This document shows, one piece after another, positions 42,560 to 54,825 of a DNA stretch of 64,000 nucleotides. The notes under the pieces were generated by a model, which was given only the letters and a program-made list of their open reading frames with translations, did not search any database and was not told where the DNA came from. A program made the translations under genes and the position numbers. The first letter of the stretch is position 1. The number at the start of each line of letters is the position of its first letter. The DNA is from Dasypus novemcinctus (lineage: Eukaryota; Chordata; Mammalia; Cingulata; Dasypodidae), in assembly GCF_030445035.2 (NCBI RefSeq), contig NC_080678.1, forward strand, positions 118,673,947 to 118,737,946. The letters run 5' to 3'.

Positions 42560-42800
42560 AGCCAATATAATGGACAAGACTTTTGACTCTGGAGCCAGAC
42601 AGACCTGGATTCAAGTCTTTGTGCATACTAGCTGGATGGCTTTAGGTAAATTACCCAACCTCTCTGAGCCTGTTTCCTTATTACTAAAATGGGGATCAAA
42701 TTGTCTACATTATAGGGTTGCATTGCGTGATCTATATAAAGTGTTTAGCACAGTGCTTGAAAATAGCCAACTCAACAAATGATGGCTTTTATTATTGTTA
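42560..42800 (+). mobile_element. MIR SINE
   Basis: 'actctggagccagacagacc', 'acccaacctctctgagcctg' and 'gtttagcacagtgcttgaaa'. A nearly complete MIR. Confidence 0.85.
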
Positions 42801-43529
42801 GTAATATTGGTAACAGTAAAAAATATATATATACCCTCAGGTGTCCTGACTCTCAGTCTTCATACTTTTCTCTCTCTTGTCCTTTCTTACTCTCAGCTGT
42901 CAATTACAAATACCTCACCTGTGGGTTGTTTTAATGAGCTGGGATAGTGAATGGGACAGCTTTGAAAATAGCAGAATTGTTGCTTCATTGTGAGGGATTA
43001 TTACTACCAAAAAATGAAGTTGAAGGGCTCAGGATCTTCTAGGTATGGCTCTTTGGCTCTAATGACATGGGACAGAAAGTCCAGGGCCCCTGTTCTTCTC
43101 AGCTTCAGAGGACTCTGTGTCCACGAGGCTCAGTGCGAGTCCAAGTTAATTGTTACAAGTAACAGAAATTGACTCTAGCTGACTTAAATAGTGAAAAAAA
43201 AATTGAGAGAGACTAGGAGAGCTCAGCACCAGTGGGAAAACTGCAGCTGTAAGGGGAGCCAGGGGCCACAGGTGGAGGCTGGCTGGAGAAGGCCAGGGAG
43301 CTCAGCAGGCGGAGGACTCTTGATGGCGCTGAATTAGGTAGTGGTGGAGGAACAGGGGGCTGGAGGCCGGTGTGCGACCCGTTGTCAGAGCAGGAATCAG
43401 CAGTCAAGGTCGTGGAGGCTGGAAGAAAGGGCAGGAAGGGCCTGCTTGCCTCTGATGGGCTGGTCCTTGGGCAGTATAGAATCACAAGAGAAACGAGGGG
43501 CAAGAGGATATCTCAGAAAATAGAGAGGA
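42801..43529. other. intergenic, nothing recognised
   Basis: No supported gene. The open frames at 43213-43684 read into LINE-1 or GC-rich sequence. Confidence 0.35.
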
Positions 43530-44045
43530 CATTCTAAGGATATACCCCAAAGAATTGAAAACTGGGACTCAAACAGACCCGTGCACACAAATGTTGATAG
43601 CAGCGTATCTGCAATAGCTAAAATGTGGGAACAGCCCCAGTGTCCATCAACAGATGAATGGATAAAGAAACATGGTATAGCCATACAATAGACTATTACT
43701 CAGTCTTAAAGAGAATGAAGTTCTGATACATGCTACGAAATGGATGAAAACATGCTGAGTGAAAAAAGCCAGACACAAAATATTGTATAATTCCATTTAC
43801 ATGAAATATCTAGAATAGGCAAATTCATAGACAAAGTAGATTAGAGGTGGCCAGGGGCCAGGGGGAGATATTATGGGAAGTTACTGCTTAATAGGTACAG
43901 TTTTTCTTTGGGGTAATGAAAAAATTTTGGTAATGGATGGTAGTGGTGGTAGCACAACATTGTGAATGTAAATGCTAATGTACACTTAACAGTGGTAAAA
44001 ACAGGATATTTTGTGTTTTATATATGTTTTACCACAAAAGATCCA
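43530..44045 (+). mobile_element. LINE-1 3' fragment, sense
   Basis: 'gatataccccaaagaattga', 'ggaacagccccagtgtccat' and 'gaatggataaagaaacatgg' are the L1 ORF2 end and 3' UTR on the + strand. Confidence 0.85.
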
Positions 44046-44094
44046 CAAAAGGCTGAGTGGGCACACCCTTTTACGAAGGACGGGTGATGGCTGA

Positions 44095-44270
44095 TTTCAC
44101 AGGCCCCGGGAGAGGCTCTGCACGGGCGGCCAGGAGGCCCCGCCAGCCTGCTGAGCTCACTTTCCGTGGCGTGACGGCAGCACCGCTGGACCGCGCGGGG
44201 AGGCGGGCGGCGGCGGCGGCCTCGTGGCCTGCAGCGTGGGCGCCCAGCGCAGGCTCCCTGTTGATGGATT
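44095..44270. other. CpG-dense block with CGG repeat
   Basis: A short GC-rich block with 'ggaggcgggcggcggcggcg' and many CpGs, next to the candidate conserved sequence starting near 44330. It is too short to call an island. Confidence 0.45.
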
Positions 44271-44329
44271 CTGCTGCTGGAACAACACAAATAGCTGGAA
44301 ATATAAACACGCCCATCTCCCAGCACAGC

Positions 44330-45175
44330 GCGCCTTGGCATTGCTAATTAGCTCGGAGATTGTTCTGGGAGAGGAGCGACTGTGTCCCACCTGATTATGG
44401 CCGAACCACCTGCATGGGCAGGCAGGCCCGGCCAAAGGGTGCCCGCGAACCCCTTTCTCACCGTTTCCCTTAAAACCTGCCAGAAACAACACAGCCCTGC
44501 CTCCTGACCCTGCCTCTCCAAGGTGCCATCGCTTAGGCATTATTAGTTAAGAGAGGGACTAATTTGTGTAATGGAAAAGTCACAGGGAGAGAGAGAGAAT
44601 GTGGTGTACATGTTAATCGTTTTTTTAACTTCACATTATGTGATCCGTTAACATTAATATTTAATTTAATGCAGTCAAAAGATTAATGCTTGTGTTTATT
44701 TCTAAAAAAAGGCAAGGATGCTTAAGGCTGCTTTTCAGCTTGGTTGAGCTTTGGGAAAAAAAAAAAACCCCACCCAGAACAGAAGAAGAAATGTATTCAT
44801 GCTATAATAATACAAATACCCTGTTCCCCACCCGCTCTCCCCCCTCAATTCCTAAAAATAAGCCATGGGGTTCTAATGGGGACACTGATTAAATATTCGG
44901 CTCTGTAATTTATGCCCAAGTGAATCCCAACAGGAACCAGGGGCTCTGGAAATCTGTTGTGAAATAATTATCCTGAATGACATTGTCGAGATGGTCTGCA
45001 AGGGGGCTGTCAATAATGCATTAGCCCAAATCTGTTTGAAATACAGCAAGGAAATTACACGATATTCATGGGAACCTGAAAGAATTACCAGTAAACAAAT
45101 TTAATCAACTTGATGTTATGCATACCACTCAACCTCTTATTATCTGATCATCTAGGTTTAGAACACGCAGGGGAA
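44330..45175. other. candidate conserved non-coding cluster
   Basis: Repeat-free AT-rich DNA with many TAAT words ('ttgctaattagctcggag', 'ttaacattaatatttaattt', 'gctgtcaataatgcattagc', 'tgttgtgaaataattatcc'). A simple purine or A run interrupts it near 44585 and 44757. No long ORF. Possibly an enhancer cluster of the gene-poor interval. Confidence 0.35.
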
Positions 45176-45207
45176 TTGAATGACGTGGGATGTGAGGCTC
45201 AGACAGC

Positions 45208-45237
45208 ATGTGTGTGTTTGTGTGTGTTTGTGTGTGC
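45208..45237 (+). repeat. TG-rich microsatellite
   Basis: Three 'tgtgtgtttg'-type units in tandem. Confidence 0.8.
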
Positions 45238-46524
45238 AGGCTTCGTGGAGCTAGCCTCAGGTCTCTGAATTTCTCCTCCTTGGCTGCACTTCATTTGCAT
45301 TTTTCTCTAGTTCTGATTGTTGGCTGCCAGCTCTTACCTTAGCCTGGCCTTCCAATTCCCATTTATTCCTCCATTGTCAAAGCCCTACTCAGAAAAGTCA
45401 ACGGAGTGCCCACCCATCCTCCAGATGCCTCTCACCTGGGGAGAACTTTCCGGCATGGCATGGAAGAAAGAGCCCTGTAACTGTGGGTTCTAGGTGAGGG
45501 TCTGTCACTAATTTGCTGGGCAATCTCACCCATAAGTCCCCTCCCACCTCTGGGCCTTAGTTTTCCCATTTGAAAAATGGGGCTTGGGCTGGATGATTTG
45601 TGTCATTTCTGACCCCTTGGTAGAAGTTCATCAGCATTTCATCTGCTTGGAACGTCTCTTCATTCTCCGGAATCTAACGAGAAGGTGGAGTGAGAACTTT
45701 AAGACCCACTTCTCATGAGACCCACCCTCCTCCTGCCAAGTTAGAACGCTGATTTTCCTGTGTACTAAAAACCATGGCAAGTATTTCTGGGTATTCATTT
45801 CAGAACCGAGCCCCTGGCTAGAAGTCAGGGGTGTGGGATGCTTTTCCTGGGTCAGCAAGTCACTATCCATTCCCAGACCTCACCTTCTCTACCTGTGAAA
45901 TAAAAAGGTTGGATAAGGTAACCTTTTGGAGGCCTCTTAAACTAGCTTTGACATTCCAGGATTGTCATCTTCTTTTAAGTCCCTCAGTTGGCTATGGCTT
46001 TATGCACTCAGTAAGGGATTCTGGTTTCCATATCTGGACTATAATTCTTCTAATTCTTCATGGAGTGAAAGTTCAATCTTGTTGAGCCCCTACTGTGGTC
46101 ATGCACTGAGTCCTACTTTGTGTCTGGCCCTGGGCCTGGGGTTGGCGTAACTTGGTGGAACTTGGGAATTCTACTTAGGGACTGAGTAAAAGCCAATTCA
46201 TCCAGCATGCTCTTTTCGGGTACCTACTGTGTGTCTGTCCCTATAGTATGTAGAATAATAGCATTTACTGGCTAGAGCAACATTTAAAAGCATGATGCAT
46301 GAGACTATTCCTGGGTTAGGCTGGAATAGCCTGGAGGGGGCTATCATGAATTAAAGGTAGGGACAAGAGGCAGAAAGCACTCACATTATAAAGGAAACCA
46401 ACGCCAAATGGGGAGAGGCACCCCTCCAGAAGCTACTGGATGGGCTTGTCTACGTCAAACCATCTCTACAGACCAGGCCTTGGTCCCACCCTCTCCCTCC
46501 CAGCCCATATAAACCAAAGCCCAG
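45238..46524. other. intergenic with MIR relics
   Basis: MIR-like text near 45485-45610 ('ctgggcaatctcacccataa', 'gggccttagttttcccattt') and 45860-45960 ('ctctacctgtgaaataaaaa'). No gene. Confidence 0.45.
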
Positions 46525-46850
46525 ACCTGCGCGATCAAATATGGCAGTTCCTAAAGACATGTGGTTATTGAACATTGAAAAGTGGCTAGTCCACATCAAG
46601 ATTGCTGTCAGTGTATAAAATACACACTGGATTTTGAAGATTTGATACAAAAAAAATGTAAACTATCTCATTAAGAATTTTTTATATTGACTGCACATTC
46701 AAATAATATTTTGGATATACTAAGTTAAATAAAATAAAATATTGAAGTTAATTTCACCTGTTTCTTTCTACTTGAGTGGGGCTTCTAGGACATCTAAATT
46801 ACATATATTTTGCTTTGTATTTCTATTGTACAGTGCTGGTTTAGATAGTA
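46525..46850 (-). mobile_element. hAT-like DNA transposon, longer copy
   Basis: 'aaatatggcagttcctaaag', 'gtggttattgaacattgaaa' and 'tttctattgtacagtgctgg' delimit a fuller copy of the family at 40165-40345. Confidence 0.55.
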
Positions 46851-47055
46851 AAAGATTTTATCTCATGGGAGTACAGAGTTTTAGGAGGGTGGTGATGTGG
46901 CTTCCTCCTCCCATTAGAGATGGTGTGTGAGTGGGGGGCTGCCAGATGAAGAGAAGATTAGCATTTTATTTCTTGGTTGGACCTCTCTTTAGGCAGGGGA
47001 ATTGCTGATCTGCTCCCAGTTCCAAATTGAATATAGGGAAAAGATAATTGGAGAG

Positions 47056-47516
47056 TGTGGTAGGCAGAATAATGTCCCCCACCCCCAGATGTCCATGTCC
47101 TAATCGCCGGAACCTCTGAATATGTTGCCTTACATGGCAAAAGAGATTTTGCAGATTTGATTAAAGTTAAGGACCTTCAAATGGGAGATTAACACAAATT
47201 AAAATGGTGGGCCCGATCTAATCAAGAGTTCTTTAAAGTGGAGAAGCTGCCCTGGCTGTAGTCAGAGAGAGATGGGATGACTGGGATGATGGAAGAAAAG
47301 GTAGGAGAGATTATAGGTGTGAAAGATTCTTGATTTGTCAATGCTGTCTTTGAAGATGGTTCCAGAAAGGAACCAGCCTTGCCAACACCTTGATTTTAGC
47401 CCAGTGAGATCTGTGTTGGGTTTTTGACCTATAGAATTTTAAGAGAATACATTTGTGTTGATTTAAGCCTCCACCTTTGAGGAAATTTGTTACAGCAGCA
47501 CTAGAAAATGAATACA
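47056..47516 (+). mobile_element. MLT1-type LTR
   Basis: Starts TGTGGTAGGCAGAATAATGT, contains 'catggcaaaagagattttgc' and 'gggcccgatctaatcaagag', and ends 'gcactagaaaatgaataca'. Complete solo LTR of the MaLR type, older than the DAS SINEs. Confidence 0.88.
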
Positions 47517-47869
47517 AAGAAAGATATTGGGTTGGAGAGGGGGGACAGCAATTTGGCAGAGCAAAAATGTTTGAGTGCCCACGGGTTGAGTGGCTATCTT
47601 GGAATGCAGATGGGCTTGAGGCATTCTGCCAAGATCATCTAAGAGGCTGGCTGCAGGGGAAGCAGCAAGAGGCTTTGGAATGGGCCACCAAGGGTGTAGT
47701 TGAGAGGGTCAGAGGTCCAGTTGGAGCAGCTCTTGGGAATGTAGTGGAGATGCCCTTTCCTATGGGGTCTCCTGAAGAGCTCATGCAGCCGTTTCAAGAT
47801 TGGCTTGGGATCTACCACATAGAAGGTATCACCACAGACAGTGCAGAGAGTGCTGTGTAAATGGTATTA

Positions 47870-48110
47870 GCCATCTGTATTAGTTGATGAGCTAGGATAT
47901 ACTAGTAATGAATAACCCCCCAAAATTAGTGACTTTAAACAAGGAAGATCATTCCTTATTCATGCTCCATGCCTATCTCTACTCATCACAGAGGGACCCA
48001 TGCTCACATGGCATTTGCTAAAGCAAGCTACATGACTCCACCTAATTTCAAGGGGACTGGGAAGTATAATCCTACCATGTACCTGGAAAAGGGTAGAATG
48101 GGGAAATTTA
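47870..48110 (+). mobile_element. ancient repeat, LTR/MER type
   Basis: 'gctaggatatactagtaatg', 'gtgactttaaacaaggaaga' and 'aaggggactgggaagtataa' resemble the repeat at 15325-15735. Confidence 0.4.
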
Positions 48111-48480
48111 CTGACCAGTACTAATATCTACCAATCCCCTTTCCCTTATAACCTTCTTTCCTGGTCCCAAGGAACCGGAGGTGAAAGGAGCCTAGGAGAG
48201 GAACAGAAGGAGGCAAAAGAGCAGAACCTGCCCTCTCCCTTTTTGATGACTCTCAGGTTGATTCCTGGCTAGTATGGGAGGAAGGAGAGAAGGGGAGTGC
48301 TAAGTTAGATATGTGATTGAGACTTAAAACCAGATTGGACTCTCAATCTAAGTACTGGAAATGGGCAGGAGGCTAGGGCCTCTTCCTGAGATGTCTTTGC
48401 AAAATAGGAAAGAGAGATCATCAAGACACAGAAAAAAAACCTGTTTTGTATTTTTGAAACACAGAATCAGAGGTCAACTG
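48111..48480. other. intergenic, nothing recognised
   Basis: No supported feature. Confidence 0.35.
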
Positions 48481-48484
48481 ATTT

Positions 48485-48660
48485 CATTCTAGTAAAATTG
48501 TAACCCACGCACTTAATCCTTAAACAATCCTAAGAACTAGTCATCGTAATTACCTGCATTTTTACATGACAAAATCGAGGCACAGAGAGGTTAAGTATTG
48601 TGTCCAATGGCACACACCCATAAGCAGCTAGTCAGCACTCAAACCCAGATTTACCTGACT
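48485..48660 (+). mobile_element. MIR SINE relic
   Basis: 'aatcctaagaactagtcatc', 'cacagagaggttaagtattg' and 'cactcaaacccagatttacc'. Confidence 0.8.
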
Positions 48661-48794
48661 ACAAGTATGTGCTTCTAAAAGCCATTCTATCCTGCTATAA
48701 GAGGCGACTCTGGAGTAGGTATGGAGAGACGTGCTTACACTGAGAGTTATTACTTTGTGGGTAAGAGGGTAAAACAGCAAGATCCTCCAGATGC

Positions 48795-49170
48795 AGCAAA
48801 AGGGAGCTGATATTTCTTGTACACCTACTGTTTGCCAGGCCTGGTCAGGCACCTGGCATGTGTTGTCTCATTTAAAATTCAGGGCAACTATGTAAGGTAA
48901 GCAATTTCCTTCCAATTTTGCAGTTAAGTCAAAGCGAGCATCAAGAGATAGTGTGGGAGCAGGTGTAGCTCAGTGGTTGTGTGCCTACCTTGCATGCATG
49001 AGGTCCTGGGTTCAAACCCCAGAACCTCCTTAAAAAAAACCACAAAGAACAACAACAACAGCAACAACAAAACAGATTTAAGAGATAGAGTGACTTGCCT
49101 AATATCAGACAACTTGTAGGCAGTTACAGCTAAGATTTGAACACAGTTCTGTCTGTTTCTCAAAATTCTC
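48795..49170 (+). mobile_element. MIR SINE split by a DAS SINE
   Basis: 'ctactgtttgccaggcctgg' and 'agggcaactatgtaaggtaa' lie left of the SINE at 48952-49079. The MIR resumes with 'agagtgacttgcctaatatc' and 'tacagctaagatttgaacac'. Confidence 0.75.
48952..49079 (+). mobile_element. DAS SINE, head-plus-tail form
   Basis: Head 'ggtgtagctcagtggttgtg', B box 'gggttcaaacccc', A-rich tail with (AAC)n. Duplication AAGAGATAG at 48943-48951 and 49080-49088. Confidence 0.85.
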
Positions 49171-50482
49171 TCCACTCAGCAAAAATTCCCTAGTAATTTG
49201 GAGGAGTTAGAAGAGGGAGAGACTGTTAGAGGGGGGAATAGTCTTGGGTGACCCACAAAGGATTAAGAGGATTTGGATGGAAGCAAGGAGGGTGGCAGGT
49301 AGAGGTGCAGAGATGAGAATGTTCCCAAGGAGTTTGGGGATGGCAGGTCTGATTGGCACTGAGAGTGTAGGAAGAGTGGGGGCGAGTGGAAAGAAAGGCT
49401 GGAGGCAGATGGGGAGTTGTTTGGGGTGCCAGGCTGGAGATTTTAGCTTTGTTCCCTCAGGCCATGGAAGGCAGTTTGGAAAGGACTGGCAAGCTGACGG
49501 AGGAGACAAAGGACGCCCAGGAGTCTGGGGCTACTGAGGCTGCTGCCAAGCCCGAGGGCCGGGGACTTTCTGCACAAAAAGACATTTTCTCCTTTGCGGT
49601 GGAAGCTAGGCAAGGCCTGGGTTAGGCAGAACCATCCCTCAAGAGAAAGCCATGGAGGTATTGGGAGAAGGTTCCAGATGGAGCAGCACGATGAAAGGAT
49701 CCAGAGGCAGGGAAGCACCACAGAGCAGCAGAAAGAACGTGTCTTTGGACTGTTTTTTACTGACTATGTGACCCTGGATATGCAACTTGGCTCTTCTGAC
49801 CCTGAAATGAAAGGAGATCTGTGTGGGAGAACCTGCATTTTTCCTTCCACCACACATCAACATGCTCCAAAATTAGTCCCCTTAGCTTATCGGAACTTCC
49901 TTTCCTCTAGGAAAAGAAGGAAACTTAACATGCCAATTAAGTCTCCACCAGTCTACTCAGTCTCCCGTCAGTTAAAATGCTCCCACTCTTCATTTTCATC
50001 TTCTTCCCCGGGTGGCTTTAATTATTCCCTTGGGGATGACTGAATGACTCTTGAAGTAAACGCTCAGCCTGTAAGAGTTCCATTCCCCACTCCTTCCCTC
50101 TCCAAGATGGCGACCGTATGTTTGAGGGGTTTACAGCATTCTCAAGGCAGCGAGGAGGGGGGACCCCAGGTCCACCTGGTGTTCTCCACAGCCAGCGGCC
50201 AGTCTGGCTGCCACCTACAGAGGTGACTGTGAAGGTGTGACGGCCTCCACCAGCCTTCCGGGGTGGTGTGCTGGGGGCGCCTGTGCTTTCAGTCATGTGA
50301 CCTCAGCGCACAGAGTTCCCTCCATGGTGGCTTTTTCCTCTTGATCCCAGGCCCCTGCACTCTGGTGTCTTCAGATTCCCTCCTTTCTGGGGAGTCAGGA
50401 TTGCTGTCTCTAGCATATGCATCTGGCCAGTTCCTGCAATCCCTCCTGTGCTGTCATCCTCCGCCATCTTGGAAGTGCTTTT
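49171..50482. other. intergenic, nothing recognised
   Basis: Unique-looking. A 149-codon open frame at 49594-50043 has no recognisable similarity. Confidence 0.35.
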
Positions 50483-50496
50483 AAGAGTGGCTGTTC

Positions 50497-50926
50497 CTCA
50501 CTTGACATAGATGTGCAATGGACACAACCAATCCAATGCCCACAGAGAAAATGTGGAATGGGTGTGGGAACGGTAGCCATGGTGGCTGCTGGGTGTGGGG
50601 AACGGGAGGAAGAGATGAGATGTGGAGGCGTTTTCGGGACGTGGAGTTGTCCTGGATAGTGCTTCACGGACAATTACGGGACATTATAGATCCCCCCAGG
50701 GCCCACTGGATGGAACATGAGAGAGTCTGGGCTATGATGTGGACCATTGACTATGGGGTGCAGTGATGCTCAGAGATGAACTTACCAGGTGCAATGGATG
50801 TGTCATGATGATGGGAGAGAGTGTTGCTGTGGGGGGAGTGGGGGGCGGGGGCGGTGGGGTTGAATGGGACCTCATATTTTTCATAATGTAATTTTAAAAA
50901 AATAAATAAATAATTAAAAAAAAAAA
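50497..50926 (+). mobile_element. G-rich-tailed retroposon, 430-bp copy
   Basis: The 3' part of the family also at 55261-56140 (+) and 57451-59064 (-). It ends with a G-rich tract ('gtggggggagtggggggcgg'), then 'ttgaatgggacctcatattt' and an A-tail. Perfect 14-bp duplication AAGAGTGGCTGTTC at 50483-50496 and 50927-50940. The 5' truncation, poly(A) and duplication show L1-type insertion. The source may be a xenarthran L1 3' UTR. Confidence 0.85.
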
Positions 50927-50940
50927 AAGAGTGGCTGTTC

Positions 50941-51379
50941 TGGAGGCTTATAGACTCCTATTAAAGGCAAGGGAAGTGGGCCTTTGGATGGGCTTGGCTT
51001 TCCCTTCAAGCTATCTAACTTATCTCTTTAAGGTGGGACTGCAGTTTTGAGAGGAGAGCGGAGGGGAAGACTCACTGGCTTCACCTCTAGCTTCCCCTCC
51101 CTGCACCCGTCTTATCTTTCCTATAACTCCTTGAACCTGAAGGGGTGAGCACCCTGACTCTCCTTTGGAGAATTACCTCACCCCAGGCCATCTGGTTCAG
51201 GAGTGCTGACTACTTAGCTAAGTTCTAGGGATAAACAGGTAACTCAGACCTGACCAATCAGATTATTCTATTAATATGCCCCTGGCCAGTGATTGGTTCA
51301 GGTATGGACATGTGACTCACATCTGTGCAAGAAGGGACATCCCTGGGAACTTAGAACTTTTTACAGAGAAGCTGTCTTT
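50941..51379. other. intergenic, nothing recognised
   Basis: No supported feature. Confidence 0.35.
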
Positions 51380-52015
51380 TAAATTAAAAAAAAATTGAGA
51401 TGTAATTTACATACCGTGAAATGTATGGATCCTTAGTGTTCAGTTTGAAGAGTTTTGACAAATATATTCACATTTGTGTAACCAACACCTAAATCAAGAT
51501 GTAGATCATTTCCATCAAACTAAGAAATTCCCTCAAGCTGTTACAGTTGATATCAGAAAGTCCCCTCTTGTTCCTTTCTGGTCAATAACCCCTCCTTCCC
51601 CATGCACACACCAGAGTCAACCACTATTTTATCACCAAAGACCTGTTTTGCTTGTTCTAGAATTTTATGTTAAGTCGAATCATATAGGCCCTCATTTGTT
51701 CTTGGCTTCTTTACCTCAGCACAATGTTTTGGAGGTTCAACCATATTGTCTTGGTTACGAGGAGTTTGTACTTTTTTCTATAGCAGAGCAGTATTCTTAT
51801 TTGACTGTTCCACATTTGTTTACTACTATACTATACATGGATATTTCTACTATACATGGATATTTGAATGATTCTAATTTTTGGCTATTTTGAATAAAAC
51901 TGCTATGAAAATTCCTGTAAAAATCCTTTCATGGATTTGTTTTCATTTGTTTTGGGAAAAATACCTAAGAATGGAATTGCTTGATCATAGTATAAGTTTA
52001 TGTTTAGTTTCATAA
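51380..52015 (-). mobile_element. LINE-1 3' fragment, antisense
   Basis: 'aaattgagatgtaatttaca', 'atttgtgtaaccaacaccta' and 'ttttgaataaaactgctatg' are reverse L1 3' UTR and ORF2 end. Confidence 0.8.
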
Positions 52016-52044
52016 GAAACTGCCAAAAAGTTTTCCAAACTAGA

Positions 52045-52685
52045 TAAGAGGAGGGCTGAGAAGCTGTACTGATGCTTAATGTATGTAGAAATTTTAATTA
52101 ACTTGACTGTAAAAGTGTGGAACTGGATAGTTGATGGTAACACTTTATAGTGAGTAAAACTAATGCAGCCAGTTTGTAAATGGGATTGTGGCTGAAAATG
52201 GTAGTCTAGGGATGTAAATGCCAGTTGAAAGAAATCTAGAGAATAATCTAGGGACTGAATAACACGGAGAACCCAGAGGTGGGTGAGAATTGTGGTTAAT
52301 AGTACACATGCAAGAATGTCTTTCTGTGAACTAGAACAAACATATTTCACTATTGCAAGGTGATAAGAATATGGAGAAGCACGGGAAAAATACAATTAAT
52401 GTAACCTATGGACTTCAGTTAACAGCAATACTGTAATATTCTTGCATTAATGCCAAAGATGTACTGTGTTAATAATAGGGGGTATGGAAAAAATATGCCA
52501 AATGTATGCTGTGGACCATAGTTAGTGGTTATAGTCTAATGACATTATCTCACAATCTGTAACAAATGTTCTAAAAGAATGTAGAGTGTTGGTGGAGGGG
52601 TGTTGTATGGGAATTCCATGATAGGCATAATTTTTTGATAAGTTCACAACCTCTCTAAAAATATATATATTTTAAAAAGTTTTCT
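52045..52685 (+). mobile_element. L1 3' UTR-like repeat, sense
   Basis: 'gtaacctatggacttcagtt', 'ctgtggaccatagttagtgg' and 'aatctgtaacaaatgttcta' resemble L1 3' UTR text seen reversed at 30720-30960. The family is tentative. Confidence 0.5.
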
Positions 52686-52746
52686 GAAGTGGTTATAATT
52701 TAAAACTTCCACAAGCAATGTAGTCTGTTCCACATTCTCCCCAGAG

Positions 52747-52791
52747 AGGAAAAGAGAGAGAGAGAAAGAGAGCAAGAGAGAGAGAGAGACT
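52747..52791 (+). repeat. GA-rich simple repeat
   Basis: 'aaaagagagagagagaaaga' and 'gcaagagagagagagagac'. Confidence 0.9.
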
Positions 52792-52885
52792 TGAAGAAAG
52801 GATTTGAGGTCCTGGGTTCAATTTTGCCTGAATCTAGATCTACCCTGGATTCTACAGTTCCTGGAGATAAGACATTTATTTATTT

Positions 52886-53290
52886 ATTTATTTACAGATT
52901 TATTTATCTCCCCTCCCCCTCCGCCCCATTTGTCTGTTCTCTGTGTCTATTTTGCTGCGTCTTCTTTGTCCACTTCTGTTGTCAGCAGCATGGGAATCTG
53001 TTTCTTTTTGTTGCATCATCTTGTTGTGTCAGCTCTCCGTGTGTGCAGCACCATTCCTGGGCAGGCTGCACTTTCTTTCCTGCTGGGCGGCTCTCCTTAT
53101 GTGGCGCACTCCTTGTGCGTGGGACTCCCCTAAGCGGGGGACACCCCTGCGTGGCAGGGCACTCCTTGTGCGCATCAGCATTGTGCATGGGCCATCTCCA
53201 CACAGGTCAAGGAGGCCCGGGGTTTGAACTGCGGACCTCCCATGTGGTAGACGGATGTCCTAACCACTGGGCCAAGTCTGCTTCCCGAGG
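52886..53290 (-). mobile_element. DAS SINE, antisense, 18-bp duplication
   Basis: Reversed tail 'tacagatttatttatctccc', full body, and head at the right ('accactgggccaagtctgct'). Duplication TAAGACATTTATTTATTT at 52868-52885 and 53291-53308. Confidence 0.92.
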
Positions 53291-53760
53291 TAAGACATTT
53301 ATTTATTTTTTTGCTGAAGCCACCTACAGCTAAAGAGTTTTGACTTATCCAGTTCCTGATTTGGCCCAGCCTTGCAGACTTGTGTGTGTGTGCACATACA
53401 TATTTCATGCTAATGAGGAAAAGAAGAAACATGGTTCCACCAGTTCTAATTCCATCTTCCTGTGAGTGAGAGCTGTGGCTCTGCTGGTTTCCTTTCAGGT
53501 GCCCTATTAAGTGAGCTCATTGTTCAGTAGCATTTAATTAAGAAAAATTTTTTTTACTTTTATTTTGTATGTTTAATAATTGAAAACATAAACAATAATT
53601 AAAAGAGAAAAAGAAAACACAGTTGAATAAAAACATACATTTCTCAATTAAACATACTGGATATATAAAATATTTTTTGAATCATAAAATGTGTTACACA
53701 GTATATTTGGTTCATAGTAATGCAATCATACAGTATTTGTCCTTTTGTGGCTGGCTTGTT

Positions 53761-54687
53761 TCACTCAACATAATGTCCTGCAGGTTCATCCATGTTGTCA
53801 TGTGCTTCATTTCCTCTTACAGCTGCATAATATTCCATCATGTGAATGCACCAATGTATGATGTGTGAATACACATCATTCATGGGTTGATGGACACCTG
53901 GGTTGTTTCCATCTGTTGGACTCGTGAACAATGCTGCTATGAACATTGGTGTGCAGATGTCTGTCTGTGTCATTGCTCTCAGTTCTGGGTATTTACCCAG
54001 TAGAGGTATTGCAGCGTCATGTGGCAAGTCTATATTCAGCGTCTTTAGGAACTGCCACAGTGGCTGTACCATTCTGCATTCCCACCAACAGAGAAAAAGT
54101 GTTCTTATCTCTCCACATCCTCTCCGACCCTTGTAGTTCTCTGTCTTTTTAACAGTGACCATTGTGATAGGTGTGAAATGATATCTTATAGTTTTGGTTT
54201 GCATTCCCCTAATCATAAGTGATGTTGAACATTCTTCCTTTTTTTTTTTTTTTTTTTTACCATTTCTATTTCTTCTTTGGACAGATGTCAAATTATTCAA
54301 ATTTTTTGCCCATTTTTTAACTGGGTTGTTTGCCTTTTTATTATTGAGTTCTAACATCTCTTTCCATATCCTGGATATTAAACTCTTATTAGACATGTGA
54401 TTTCCAAATATTTTCTCCCATTGATTCAGCTGCCTTTTCACTCTTTTGACAGAGTCCTGGGAGGTGCAAAGGTGTTTAATTTTGAGGAGGTCCCATTTAT
54501 CTGTTTTTTCATTTGTTGTGTGTACTTTGGGTATAAGATCTAAGAAACCACCACCTTCCACAAGGTCTTGAAGATGTTTCCCTACATTTTCTTCTGGTAG
54601 TTTTATTGTCTTGGCTTTTATATTTAGGTCTTTGATCCATTTTGAGTTGATTCTTGCATAGGGAGTGAGATAGGGGTCCTCTTTCAT
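53761..54687 (-). pseudogene. LINE-1 ORF2 C-terminal part
   Basis: An open frame of about 308 codons matching the ORF2 C-terminus. It holds the cysteine/tryptophan motif region ('RGCGEIRTLFLCWWECRMVQ'), 'MFIAALFTS' and 'MMEYYAAVRGNE'. A lysine run (GKKKKKKKEE) suggests an A-run slip or expansion. Upstream parts of ORF2 are out of frame or separated by insertions. Confidence 0.85.
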
Positions 54688-54825
54688 TCTTTTGGTTATG
54701 GATACCCAGTTCTCCCAGCACCAGGTGAAGAGACTGTTTTGTCCTGTTAGTATGGACTCAGTAGGTTTGTCAAAAACCAGCTGACCATATAGGTGAGGGT
54801 TTATTTTTGGATTCTCAGTTCTATT

